Origin: Bryobacterales bacterium | Lineage (GTDB): Bacteria; Acidobacteriota; Terriglobia; Bryobacterales; Bryobacteraceae | Assembly: GCA_025463005.1 (NCBI GenBank) | Contig: JAOAPR010000056.1 | Span: forward strand, 1-38,014 | DNA length: 38,014 nucleotides | Direction of reading: 5' to 3' | Part shown: in pieces, positions 1 to 8,183 of the stretch | Position numbering within the stretch: position 1 is the stretch's first letter | Layout: each line of letters begins with the position of its first letter | Notes under the pieces: generated by a model | Seen by the model: only the letters and a program-made list of their open reading frames with translations | Told to the model about the DNA's origin: nothing | Databases searched by the model: none | Program-made: the position numbers and the translations under genes

Positions 1-196
1 CCGGGTCCCAGCTAAGCGCCCACTGGCGCGCGGCGGCATTGATCGGCAGGCCGAGAAAATCGACCAGCTCCGGTCCCGGGCCGCGTTCCGCGTTGTCCTC
101 GTGAAACGTAGGTCCCCAAATGCCGGAGAGATCCAGTTGAGCAAAAGCAGGAACGACCAGAAAAACCGCTAGAGCGAATAGCAGAAAACGTTTCAT
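1..196 (-). CDS. Secreted protein of unknown function, 5' part only
   Basis: The first 65 codons are visible; the rest lies beyond the left edge. The start is the ATG at 196, preceded by a purine-rich stretch (GAGGCAAGGA). The product begins with a clear signal peptide (MKRFLLFALAVFLVVPAFAQ), so it is exported. The mature part starts LDLSGIWGPTFHED and continues with GPGPELVDFLGLPINAAAR. From memory, this D-L-S-G-x-W opening is common among secreted acidobacterial proteins of unknown function that often sit beside DUF6152 genes; no neighbour on that side can be seen here. It is divergent from the cyclodeaminase-like gene, with 47 bp between the two starts. No enzymatic function can be assigned. 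Confidence 0.75.
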   Translation of the reverse strand, partial: MKRFLLFALAVFLVVPAFAQLDLSGIWGPTFHEDNAERGPGPELVDFLGLPINAAARQWALSWDP

Positions 197-243
197 TCGG
201 TCCTTGCCTCTGGTACATTCTATGTGAAACCGGATCACAAAAA

Positions 244-759
244 ATGCCTCGATCGATTTGGGGGGAATCCCTTGCCTCTTTTTCTGACTCCGTCGCCGCC
301 ACCAGGCCCGCGCCCGCAGGCGTGGCTGCGGCTGCCGTCGCAGCGGAACTGGGAATGAGCCTGCTCATCAAGGCGTTGGCGATTACCGGCGGTCAAGGCG
401 AGTTGCTGGACGCCGCCCGTCGCGAATCAGCCCATCTACGGGGCGCCGCTGACGACGATATCGGAGCCGTCATGGAATATATGCGCGCTCGCGACGCGGG
501 TGCTCTGCGTCAGGCGATCGAAGCGCCGATGCGTGCGGCTCGTGCCGCCGTCGCCGGATTGGAATTGTGCGGGAAGGCTTCCGGCGCGGTGAAAGACTCA
601 CTCGCAGCCGATCGGTCAGTCGCGCAGGCCCTGCTGGCGGGTGCGCTGCGCGCGATTCTGGCGTGCATCGATGCTAATCTGCGGGGTCGCGAGGAGGAAC
701 ATCGCGACGCAGTTGCTGAGCGTCACGCGCTCGAGGAACGCGCTCGCACTTATTTATAA
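244..759 (+). CDS. Cyclodeaminase/cyclohydrolase family protein (FTCD C-terminal domain-like)
   Basis: A 171-residue, mostly helical, alanine-rich protein without a signal peptide, so cytoplasmic. The N-terminal GESLASFSDSVAA followed by PAPAGVAAAAVAAELG matches the family pattern in which a short helix leads to a G/A-rich segment (usually P-x-P-G-G-G-S) lining the folate pocket. The family includes formimidoyl-tetrahydrofolate cyclodeaminase and FchA-type methenyl-THF cyclohydrolase, which act in one-carbon metabolism. Here the usual glycine run is degenerate (PAPAGVAAA), and at 171 residues the protein is a little shorter than typical members (about 200), so activity is uncertain. The ATG at 244 has only a weak Shine-Dalgarno sequence (CCGGA). 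The next gene on the strand starts 36 bp after the stop with its own -10 element. The family call is fairly secure; the substrate is not. Confidence 0.7.
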   Translation: MPRSIWGESLASFSDSVAATRPAPAGVAAAAVAAELGMSLLIKALAITGGQGELLDAARRESAHLRGAADDDIGAVMEYMRARDAGALRQAIEAPMRAARAAVAGLELCGKASGAVKDSLAADRSVAQALLAGALRAILACIDANLRGREEEHRDAVAERHALEERARTYL

Positions 760-770
760 GAGCCCTGGTG

Positions 771-776
771 TATACT
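771..776 (+). promoter_or_regulatory. Probable -10 element (TATACT)
   Basis: TATACT lies 19 bp upstream of the ATG at 796, followed by a CGGAG Shine-Dalgarno, in the 36-bp gap after the cyclodeaminase-like gene. The -35 position (748-753, ACTTAT) is poor, so this is a guess based on the -10 alone. Confidence 0.4.
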
Positions 777-795
777 CGCCCTGAACGGAGTCTCC

Positions 796-1683
796 ATGCG
801 CACGATTTTTCCATTTATGTTGCTGGCCGCAACTGTTTTCGCCCAACTCTCGCCGACAGCAGCGTGGGCCACGCACGCCGCAAACGAATACCAGACGTAC
901 CCGAACGTAACGTATCTCACGATGGGCGACACGCAGCTCAAGATGGATATTTATCGCCGGCGGACGGCGGCGACTCCGCAGCCGACGCTGATCTACATGC
1001 ATGGCGGATTCTGGGTCGCGGGCAACAAGGAAGGCGCGATTCTGAACTTGCTGCCGTGGATGGAGATGGGCTGGAACGTGATCAACGTCGAATACCGGCT
1101 GGGGCCCAATACGCTTGCTCCCGGCGCGGTGGAGGATTGCTTCTGCGCGCTGCGCTACGTCGCCCAGCAGGCCATGATGTACAACGTGGATGTCAATCGC
1201 CTCGTGGTCACCGGCGAATCGGCGGGCGGGCACCTGGCGTTGTCTCTCGGCATCCTTCCAGAGAGCGAAGGATTCGACCGCGAATGTGCCGCCGTCACAC
1301 CCATGCCAAAGGTCGCGGCCGTGATCAACTGGTTCGGGATCACAGACGTCCCGGATGTGATCGACGGTCCGCATCGTGCCGCTGCGGCGGTGCGCTGGTT
1401 CGGCAGCATGCCCAACCGGATGGAAGTCGCCAAACGTGTGTCGCCGCTCACCTACGTGCGCACGGGTCTGCCGCCGATCCTGACCATCCATGGCGACGCG
1501 GATCCAACCGTGCCGTATCCGGAAGCGGTCCGGTTGCATGAAGCGCTGGCCAAGGTGAATGTGCCAAATCAACTGGTGACGATCAAGGGCGGCAAACACG
1601 GCGGCTTCACGCCGGAGGAGCGCGACCATATCTACCTGACGATACGGGAATTCCTGGCTAAAAACGGTCTGGGCCCGAAGTAG
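796..1683 (+). CDS. Secreted alpha/beta hydrolase (esterase/lipase, BD-FAE/HSL-like)
   Basis: A 295-residue hydrolase with an N-terminal signal peptide (MRTIFPFMLLAATVFAQ, cleavage near the ATHA segment), so probably periplasmic or secreted. The oxyanion-hole HGG is at residues 69-71 (YMHGGFWVAG), the nucleophile elbow is GESAGG with Ser142, a likely acid is Asp236 in HGDADPTVP, and the catalytic His is about residue 268 (GGKHGGF). This order and spacing fit the hormone-sensitive-lipase/carboxylesterase group that cuts small esters, including acetyl esters on plant polysaccharides. The start is the ATG at 796 with CGGAG upstream. Another open frame starting at 768 overlaps this gene but has no recognisable family and is taken as a shadow. 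The substrate cannot be read from sequence. Confidence 0.85.
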   Translation: MRTIFPFMLLAATVFAQLSPTAAWATHAANEYQTYPNVTYLTMGDTQLKMDIYRRRTAATPQPTLIYMHGGFWVAGNKEGAILNLLPWMEMGWNVINVEYRLGPNTLAPGAVEDCFCALRYVAQQAMMYNVDVNRLVVTGESAGGHLALSLGILPESEGFDRECAAVTPMPKVAAVINWFGITDVPDVIDGPHRAAAAVRWFGSMPNRMEVAKRVSPLTYVRTGLPPILTIHGDADPTVPYPEAVRLHEALAKVNVPNQLVTIKGGKHGGFTPEERDHIYLTIREFLAKNGLGPK

Positions 1684-1739
1684 TTTCTACGATTGTGGGA
1701 CCATGTGTGGGATACTCGTAAACCGCACGAGCTTCCGTT

Positions 1740-4190
1740 ATGTCTCAACCGCTCCCGGCCCCGCTCGCCGAAAATCCGCCCGCTGAATCGTCCTCATCAC
1801 GGTTTCTCCCGGTCCTGCTGATCTTGTTCTTCGGCAGCGGCTGTGCCGCCTTGATTTACGAGGTGGTTTGGTACCAGATGCTGCAACTGGCCATCGGCTC
1901 GACCACTATCTCGATGGGCGTGCTCCTGGCGACGTTCATGGGCGGGCTGTGTCTGGGCAGCATCGGACTGCCCCGCCTGCGCACGAACATGCATCCGTTG
2001 AAGGTATATGGGTTGATCGAGGCGGGGATCGCGGTGTTCGGCGTGCTGGTCTGGGTCGGCGTCCCGCTGATCGATCGCGTATACATCGCCGCCAACGGCG
2101 TGGGACTGCCGAATATGTTTCTGCGCGCGCTGGTGGCAGGAATCTGCCTGCTGCCGCCGACCGCGCTGATGGGCGCGTCGCTGCCGGCCGCGGCGAGATG
2201 GATCGAATCCACCCGCAGCGGCGTTTCCTGGTGGGGACTGCTGTACGGCACGAATACCGTCGGCGCGGTGTTCGGGTGTCTGCTGGCGGGTTTCTACCTG
2301 TTGAGGATGCATGGAGTGGGGGCGGCTACCTTGGCCGCTGTCGCGATCAACCTGATTGTCGCGGCGATCAGTTTCGTGCTGGCGGCACGAACTCCGGCGC
2401 GGAACCACATTCCTGACGCCGCCGAAGCGGCGGCAGACGGAGGCGGCCGCGGTTCGATCTACCTCACCATCGGGCTTTCAGGAGCGAGTGCCTTAGGGGC
2501 TGAAGTCGTCTGGACACGCCTGATGGGCATGATGCTGGGCTCAACCGTCTACGTCTTCTCGATCATCCTTGCGGTCTTTCTCATCGGATTAGCAATTGGT
2601 TCCACGGTGGGCGCCTGGATCTCGCGCACCGTGCGTCCGCGCCTGGCTCTGGGATGGTGCCAGATTCTGCTGACGGTCGGGATCGCGTGGACCGCGTACA
2701 TGATCGCGGGTTCGCTTCCCTACTGGCCGATCGATCCGCTGCTCAGCAGCAGCCCCTGGTTTACATTCCAGCTCGATATGGCGCGCTGCCTATGGGCGAT
2801 TCTGCCGCCGGCGCTCTTCTGGGGCGCGAGTTTCCCGCTGGCGCTGGCGACCGTTGCCGGCCCCGGTCAGGATCCCGGGAAGGTGGTTGGAAAGGTGTAT
2901 GCGGCCAATACCCTGGGTGCGATTGCAGGGGCGCTGTTGGTCAGCCTGATTCTGGTGCCGACCATCGGCACGCAGCAGTCCCAGCGGGTGCTGCTAGCGA
3001 TCGCCGCCATCAGCGCGTTCACGGCTCTTATGCCGTACGTGCGCGACCAGCGTTCGGTGGCGATTTCCGGACTGCTGGCCGCTTCCATGGTGCTTTCGAT
3101 GGTTCTGCTATTCGGCATCGGCGCGATTCCGGGCGAGCTGATCGCCTACGGCCGCCGGATGCCGATCAATACAGGCCAATCGACGATTCTCTACACTGCG
3201 GAGGGACGGAATTCGTCGGTTGCGATATCGCGATGGAACAGCGGCGAAGTCTATATCAACGTCAACGGGCACGTGGAGGCCACCACCGAGATCTACGACA
3301 TGAAGCTGCAGCGGATGGTGGGTCATCTGCCCGGTTTGCTGCATCCGAATCCGAAATCGGTCCTGGGTATCGGATTTGGTGCGGGCGTTTCGGCTGGAAC
3401 ATTCACCCGCTATCCCGGAATCGAGCACATCACCATTTGCGAAATCGAGCCGGTGATCCCGCCCACCTCCACGCGCTTTTTCGCGCGCCAGAACTACGAG
3501 GTCATGAACAACCCTCGCACCCGGATCGTGTACGACGATGCCAGGCACTACGTTCTGACCACGAAAAATAAGTACGACATCATCGCATCGGATCCTCTGG
3601 ACGTGTTCGCCAAGGGCACGGCGGCTCTGTATTCGAAGGAATACTTCGATGCGGTGAAGGCGCACCTGAATCCGGGCGGCTATTTTTCGCTGTACGTACC
3701 GCTCTATGAAAGCGACCTGCGCACAGTGAAAAGCGAGCTTGCGACATTCTTCGAATCCTTTCCGAACGCCACCGTGTGGGCCAACACGCGCAACGGGCAA
3801 GGTTACGACATGGTCTTCATGGGTCAGGCGGAGCCGCTGAAGATCAATGTCGACGAAGTGCAGCAAAGGCTCGACCGGCCGGATTATGCTCCCGTCGCAG
3901 AGTCGTTGCGCGAAGTGGGCGTGCCGTCGACGACCGCATTATTCGCCACGTATACGGGCCGCAAAGCCGATCTCGGGCAATGGTCCGCCGGCGCTGACAT
4001 AAACCGCGACAGTAATCTGCGGCTCTCCTATCTGGCTGGCTGGGGAATCAACTCACAACTAGCGGATGTGATCTATCGCGACATGCTCCGCTTTCGGCAA
4101 CCGCCCGCCGATGTTTTCACGGGATCGCCGCAGCTAGTCGAAGCGATTCTTGGCGCGCTCGAAGCGCCGGGCACCGGCCGGCAGCCGTAA
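1740..4190 (+). CDS. Fused membrane (MFS-like)/spermidine synthase-like protein
   Basis: An 816-residue inner-membrane protein. Roughly residues 20-470 hold many hydrophobic helices in two related halves: one begins ALIYEVVWYQMLQLAIGST, the other ALGAEVVWTRLMGMMLGST, and both continue into a glycine-rich G-L-x-L/I-G-S helix. This internal repeat is typical of fused MFS/spermidine synthase proteins. The C-terminal part (about 480-730) is a Rossmann methyltransferase-like aminopropyltransferase domain, with VLGIGFGAGVSAGTF as the nucleotide loop, ICEIEPV as the acidic strand, YDDARHY, and IIASDPLD near the usual catalytic aspartate. In classical SpeE this last motif is D-S-x-D-P; here the order differs, so polyamine synthesis is not assured. 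The family often occurs in bacteria without a proven substrate. A GATACT hexamer (1711-1716) may serve as its -10 box. Confidence 0.85.
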   Translation: MSQPLPAPLAENPPAESSSSRFLPVLLILFFGSGCAALIYEVVWYQMLQLAIGSTTISMGVLLATFMGGLCLGSIGLPRLRTNMHPLKVYGLIEAGIAVFGVLVWVGVPLIDRVYIAANGVGLPNMFLRALVAGICLLPPTALMGASLPAAARWIESTRSGVSWWGLLYGTNTVGAVFGCLLAGFYLLRMHGVGAATLAAVAINLIVAAISFVLAARTPARNHIPDAAEAAADGGGRGSIYLTIGLSGASALGAEVVWTRLMGMMLGSTVYVFSIILAVFLIGLAIGSTVGAWISRTVRPRLALGWCQILLTVGIAWTAYMIAGSLPYWPIDPLLSSSPWFTFQLDMARCLWAILPPALFWGASFPLALATVAGPGQDPGKVVGKVYAANTLGAIAGALLVSLILVPTIGTQQSQRVLLAIAAISAFTALMPYVRDQRSVAISGLLAASMVLSMVLLFGIGAIPGELIAYGRRMPINTGQSTILYTAEGRNSSVAISRWNSGEVYINVNGHVEATTEIYDMKLQRMVGHLPGLLHPNPKSVLGIGFGAGVSAGTFTRYPGIEHITICEIEPVIPPTSTRFFARQNYEVMNNPRTRIVYDDARHYVLTTKNKYDIIASDPLDVFAKGTAALYSKEYFDAVKAHLNPGGYFSLYVPLYESDLRTVKSELATFFESFPNATVWANTRNGQGYDMVFMGQAEPLKINVDEVQQRLDRPDYAPVAESLREVGVPSTTALFATYTGRKADLGQWSAGADINRDSNLRLSYLAGWGINSQLADVIYRDMLRFRQPPADVFTGSPQLVEAILGALEAPGTGRQP

Positions 4191-4221
4191 GAATTCGTAA
4201 TACCTCTCGAGACAACCCGCC

Positions 4222-4250
4222 TTGACCCTGTGCTTGCGCGGGAGTATGCT
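4222..4250 (+). promoter_or_regulatory. Sigma-70-type promoter of the first receptor gene
   Basis: TTGACC at 4222-4227 and TATGCT at 4245-4250 are separated by exactly 17 bp, close to the sigma-70 consensus. Transcription would start near 4257, giving a leader of about 67 nt before the ATG at 4324. The frame is open back to a TTG at 4222, but that TTG is the -35 box, so it is not a start codon. The same arrangement recurs before the next two genes. Confidence 0.75.
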
Positions 4251-4256
4251 CGTTAA

Positions 4257-4323
4257 GTTTTGGTTTTCTGAGAGGGGGGTCTCAGATTCCGAAGCAGTTC
4301 GGTTACTCCTAGGGGAGGTAACA
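4257..4323 (+). promoter_or_regulatory. Structured 5' leader of the first receptor gene
   Basis: This untranslated stretch can fold into three successive hairpins: TCTGAGA/TCTCAGA (4267-4286, loop of six G), CCGAA/TTCGG (4289-4302), and GTTACTCC paired with GGAG(G)TAAC (4302-4322). The last one buries the Shine-Dalgarno GGAGG (4314-4318) in its 3' arm, ending two bases before the ATG. The leader of the next paralogue (8118-8183) aligns with it: both have TTTGGTTTT, a G-run, TCTCAG, A-A-G-C, and end GGGGAGGTAAC. This suggests control of translation, by a ligand, a protein or RNA chaperoning. No known riboswitch class is recognised. Confidence 0.55.
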
Positions 4324-7300
4324 ATGCGCTCTTTTCTACTCTTTGCAGGTTCATTTGTATTCGCTCTGGCAATTCTTGGACAGAGCGACCGCGGAACCAT
4401 TACTGGAACGATTTCCGATCCCGCCGGCGCAGTTGTTGCAAGCGCCAAGGTAGAAGCGAAGAACATCGCGACTTCCGCCGTATATAGCGCTGCCAGCACG
4501 GACACCGGCAATTACACTCTCTCGCAGTTGCCGGCTGGGGACTACGAGCTTAACGTCGCCGTCCAAGGTTTTAAGAAATATGTCCGCCAAGGCATTACCG
4601 TTCAGGTGGCCGGCACGCTGCGCGTCGACGTGGTGCTCGAAGTCGGCGCGACAACCGAGTCCGTTACGGTTACCGAATCGACGCCGCTACTGAAGACTGA
4701 AAGCGGCGAGCTGAGCCATAACGTCAGTACCGATAAGCTCGATAATCTCCCCGCTATTACGCTTGGCTCAGGAACGTCCGTTGGCAACATTCGAAACCCG
4801 TTGCAGGCGATTACGCTACTGCCAGGCACTGCGTTCGCCACCGACAACACCCTCCGGGTGAACGGGATGCCTTCCAGTACATACTCCATCCGCATTGAAG
4901 GCCAGGATGCCACCAACGGCATTAGTCGCCAGTCAACGCAGGTAAATCAGGCAGGCCTGGACGCGATCCAGGAAGTGACGGTCCAGACCAGCAACTATGC
5001 GGCCGAGTTTGGGCAGGCGGGGGGCGGGTACTTCAACTACACGATGAAGTCGGGCACCAACCAGTTCCACGGCAGCGCGTACGACTATTTTGTAAACGAA
5101 GCGCTGAACGCCGGCACGCCCTTCACCGCCGGAACTGGAGACAAGAGCAATCAGCACCTGCGAAGCGCGCAGCGCCGGAACGATTATGGATTTACGTTCG
5201 GCGGTCCGATCAGGATACCGAAAGTCTACAACGGTCACGACAAGAGTTTCTTCTTCTTTAACTTTGAGCAGTTCCGGGAGTCGCAAACGGTGACCACCGG
5301 GTTGCAAAATGTCCCGACCCTGGCCTACCGTGCGGGAGACTTCAGCGCAGCTCAAGGGGCTCAGTTGACCATCGGCGGCCAGCCGGCTTCCGATGCCCTG
5401 GGCAACCCCCTCTTCCAGAACGCGGTTTACGACCCGAAAACGCAACGCGTCGCGCTCGATGGCTCCATCGTCCGGCTTCAGTATCCGGGAAACAAAATCC
5501 CCCTAACCGATATGGATCCGGTGGCGGCCAGGATTCAGGCGATGATCCCGCTGCCGACAAACAACGGGCTGATTAACAACTACGCGGTCCCGGCGTATAC
5601 CAACTTCCGGCACACCGAGATTCCGTCGATCAAGATCGACCACAACATCAGCTCGACCATCAAAGTGGCCGGGTATTACTCGGCGACGCGCACCTACTCG
5701 CCCCAAGCCGATGGCTACACGCAGGCGTTTACCAACGCATATCCGCAGGATACGCTGTCGCAAACCACTCGCATCAACTACGACCAGACCATTACACCGA
5801 CAGTCCTGCTGCATCTGGGCGCGGGTCTTCTTTACACGAACACAAACCAGCTAACGCCCCAGTTCGATCAAAGCACGCTCGGCTGGGGAGGCAACTTTAC
5901 CTATTCGCAAGCGTTCCCCTACATATCCTTCGGGAACGATGCAGCACGAGGCGGTTTCTCTCTCCCGGGGAATAACGCCACCGGCCAGGCGTTCCTTTTT
6001 GCGTATTACAAGGACATCAAGCCCACCTCGAACGCGAGCCTTACCTGGGTCAAGGGGAACCACACCATCAAGACGGGCGGGGAAGTGATCTTTGAGGGAA
6101 CTCCCGTTCAGAGTTATTCGCGCGCGCACGGTAATTTCACCTTTGCCGCGCAACAGTCGGGTAATCCCTGGGAGGAAGCCAGAGGTCTGAACTCCACCAC
6201 CGGATTAGGCTATGCCAGCTTCTTGCTGGGCAGGAACAGCGCGCTGCAACATTCCGCGGGCGCGAACGGCCGGCTGGGCGATCATTCCTCAGGGTTCTAC
6301 ATCCAGGACACCTGGAAGGTGACCCGCAAGCTGACGCTCGACTACGGACTGCGATACGACTACGTAACACTCTACAAAGAGGAATATGGCCGCATGCAGA
6401 ATGCCGCTCTCCATCTGCCGAATCCTGCTGCCGGCGGACGGCTGGGCACGGTAATCTACGAAGCCACGTGCAACTGCAGTTACAATCACAACTACCCGTG
6501 GGCTATCGGCCCGCGCCTGGGGGCCGCCTACCAGATCAACGCCAAGACTGTTCTTCGGGTCGGGGCGGGTCTGGCTTACGGAACCTCTCCCAACCAGCAA
6601 AACCTGGGGTATAGCATCGGGGACTTCTATACGGTTACAACACCGGGATATGGAGAAGCCGCGGATCTTCTGCGGGACGGGAATCCATATGCCCCCGGCA
6701 ACCGTTTTGGCAACGCCCCTATTTTTTGGCCGGATTTTCGTCCCAATTACCCCATCGAGGTTTCTCCGGGCTTGAGGCCGCCGACATCGCCGTTCATTTA
6801 CGTGGACCGGAACTCGGGACGTCCGCCGCGCATCCTTCAGTGGAGCATCGGGCTGCAGCGCGAGATCACACGCAACCTGGTGGTGGAAGCCGCGTATGTA
6901 GGGAACCGCGGCGTCTGGTGGACGGCGCCGGCGCTCTCCACTGAGAGCTACAACGCGCTCACGCCCGATATCCTGAGCGCCTATGGCCTGAACACCAATG
7001 TTGCGGCCGACCGCACACTGCTTACGACCCGCATCAACTCACCGGCCGTGATCTCGCGGTTCCCGTGGCTGGCGAATCCGAATAACGTCTATCCGGGATT
7101 CCCAGCGACCTCAAGCCTGAACCAGGCGCTGCGTCCGCAGCCGCAGTGGGGCACGCTCTCGCCCTTCCTGGGACCTCCTCTGGGAGATACCTGGTACGAT
7201 TCGCTGCAGGCCAAGGTGACCAAGCGCTTTTCCCACGGGCTGAGCGTGGATTCGGCCTTCACCTGGCAGAAAGAGCTGGCTCTGGGCGCAAACGCCGACA

Positions 7301-8049
7301 CGACGTACTTAACGCCCGCTCCAGCCCTCATCAGCGACGTGTTCAACCGGAACACCAACAAGCAGCTTTCGGCCTTCAGCCGGCCGTTGATGCTGGTGGT
7401 GTCGTTTAACTACACCACTCCCAGGATCGCGGCGGACGGAGCCGGAATGAAGGTGATGTCGTGGATGGCGCGGGACTGGATCGTCGCGGGATTACTCCGC
7501 TACCAGAGCGGGCAACTGATTCGAAGCCCCGCTTCCAACAATGGCTTCTTCGCGCAGACACTCCGCAACGCATTTGGAGTCTTTGGCGGAGGGAATACTT
7601 TCTGGAACCGGGTCCAGGGCCAGAATCTGTTTCTGGTGGATCCCAACTGCAAGTGCTTTGACCCGACCACGCAGCTCGTGCTGAATCCAGCAGCCTGGAC
7701 GGACGCTGCGCCGGGCCAGTTCGGGACGTCCGCCGCCTACTACGACAACTATCGCTGGCAGCGCCAGCCCGCAGAATCTCTGAGTTTAGGGAGAAACTTC
7801 CGCCTGTTCCGCGAAGGGATGAACTTCAACATCCGGGCGGAGTTCCAGAACGTTTTCAACCGCTTGTATCTGGCGAATCCTGCTCTAGTCAATGTCTCCG
7901 GCTTCAATCCGACGCCCTCTAGCCCGTCTGCTCCAACCGTTCGAAACGCAACCGGTGCTCTTTCGTCCGGCTATGGATTCGTGAACACGTTTAACGGGAA
8001 CGGATCGCAGCCGCGAAGCGGGCAGATCGTCGCCAGGATTACGTTCTAG
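4324..8049 (+). CDS. Oar-like TonB-dependent-receptor-type outer membrane protein (paralogue 1)
   Basis: A 1,241-residue outer-membrane protein. The signal peptide is MRSFLLFAGSFVFALAILGQ. A carboxypeptidase-regulatory-like beta-sandwich follows (about 21-105, with TGTISDPAGAVVASAKV and TGNYTLSQLPAGDYEL), then a plug-like segment (TESTPLLKTESGELSHNV, TLRVNGMPSSTYSIRIEGQD, GGGYFNYTMKSGTNQFHGS), and a long beta-barrel ending SGQIVARITF. The terminal Phe fits the BAM insertion signal. The ATG at 4324 is chosen because GGGGAGG precedes it and a promoter lies upstream; the frame stays open further 5'. Oar-like proteins are abundant in Acidobacteriota and are thought to import or bind large ligands with TonB, but substrates are mostly unknown. 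A close paralogue follows in tandem, and a third (frameshifted) lies at 16282-20030. Neighbouring SusD, TonB or ExbBD genes are absent. Confidence 0.9.
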   Translation: MRSFLLFAGSFVFALAILGQSDRGTITGTISDPAGAVVASAKVEAKNIATSAVYSAASTDTGNYTLSQLPAGDYELNVAVQGFKKYVRQGITVQVAGTLRVDVVLEVGATTESVTVTESTPLLKTESGELSHNVSTDKLDNLPAITLGSGTSVGNIRNPLQAITLLPGTAFATDNTLRVNGMPSSTYSIRIEGQDATNGISRQSTQVNQAGLDAIQEVTVQTSNYAAEFGQAGGGYFNYTMKSGTNQFHGSAYDYFVNEALNAGTPFTAGTGDKSNQHLRSAQRRNDYGFTFGGPIRIPKVYNGHDKSFFFFNFEQFRESQTVTTGLQNVPTLAYRAGDFSAAQGAQLTIGGQPASDALGNPLFQNAVYDPKTQRVALDGSIVRLQYPGNKIPLTDMDPVAARIQAMIPLPTNNGLINNYAVPAYTNFRHTEIPSIKIDHNISSTIKVAGYYSATRTYSPQADGYTQAFTNAYPQDTLSQTTRINYDQTITPTVLLHLGAGLLYTNTNQLTPQFDQSTLGWGGNFTYSQAFPYISFGNDAARGGFSLPGNNATGQAFLFAYYKDIKPTSNASLTWVKGNHTIKTGGEVIFEGTPVQSYSRAHGNFTFAAQQSGNPWEEARGLNSTTGLGYASFLLGRNSALQHSAGANGRLGDHSSGFYIQDTWKVTRKLTLDYGLRYDYVTLYKEEYGRMQNAALHLPNPAAGGRLGTVIYEATCNCSYNHNYPWAIGPRLGAAYQINAKTVLRVGAGLAYGTSPNQQNLGYSIGDFYTVTTPGYGEAADLLRDGNPYAPGNRFGNAPIFWPDFRPNYPIEVSPGLRPPTSPFIYVDRNSGRPPRILQWSIGLQREITRNLVVEAAYVGNRGVWWTAPALSTESYNALTPDILSAYGLNTNVAADRTLLTTRINSPAVISRFPWLANPNNVYPGFPATSSLNQALRPQPQWGTLSPFLGPPLGDTWYDSLQAKVTKRFSHGLSVDSAFTWQKELALGANADTTYLTPAPALISDVFNRNTNKQLSAFSRPLMLVVSFNYTTPRIAADGAGMKVMSWMARDWIVAGLLRYQSGQLIRSPASNNGFFAQTLRNAFGVFGGGNTFWNRVQGQNLFLVDPNCKCFDPTTQLVLNPAAWTDAAPGQFGTSAAYYDNYRWQRQPAESLSLGRNFRLFREGMNFNIRAEFQNVFNRLYLANPALVNVSGFNPTPSSPSAPTVRNATGALSSGYGFVNTFNGNGSQPRSGQIVARITF

Positions 8050-8081
8050 ATTCCGGCGGTTGGGATAGGGAAGCACCCGGC

Positions 8082-8110
8082 TTGACGTCGGTTTTTCGCG
8101 GGGGTAAACT
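8082..8110 (+). promoter_or_regulatory. Sigma-70-type promoter of the second receptor gene
   Basis: TTGACG (8082-8087) and TAAACT (8105-8110) are 17 bp apart. The -10 box sits within an inverted repeat, GGGGGT (8100-8105) and ACCCCC (8112-8117), that could be an operator or just G/C-rich flank. It is in the 134-bp gap between the two receptor genes, so the second gene can be transcribed independently of the first. Confidence 0.7.
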
Positions 8111-8117
8111 AACCCCC

Positions 8118-8183
8118 AGCTTTGGTTTTGTTGGGAAGGGGTTCTCAGCCCCAAAGCGAGTTGTTATCTGATGGGGAGGTAAC
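8118..8183 (+). promoter_or_regulatory. Structured 5' leader of the second receptor gene
   Basis: Related to the leader at 4257-4323. GCTTTGG (8119-8125) can pair with CCAAAGC (8151-8157), or alternatively GGGG (8138-8141) with CCCC (8149-8152): two mutually exclusive folds. A second helix pairs GTTATC (8163-8168) with GGTAAC (8178-8183), covering the 3' end of the Shine-Dalgarno GGGGAGG directly before the ATG at 8184. Compared with the first leader, the GTTAC/GTAAC pair becomes GTTAT/GTAAC with a G-U wobble, so pairing is kept despite the base change. Confidence 0.5.

Noticed and set aside
768-1541. A 257-codon frame overlapping the alpha/beta hydrolase gene on the same strand
   Set aside because: Arg/Gly-rich shadow in another frame; the hydrolase frame has the signal peptide and a full catalytic triad.
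4222-4323. A 34-residue N-terminal extension of the first receptor starting at TTG 4222
   Set aside because: The TTG is the -35 box of a good promoter, and the ATG at 4324 has a strong ribosome site and a signal peptide.
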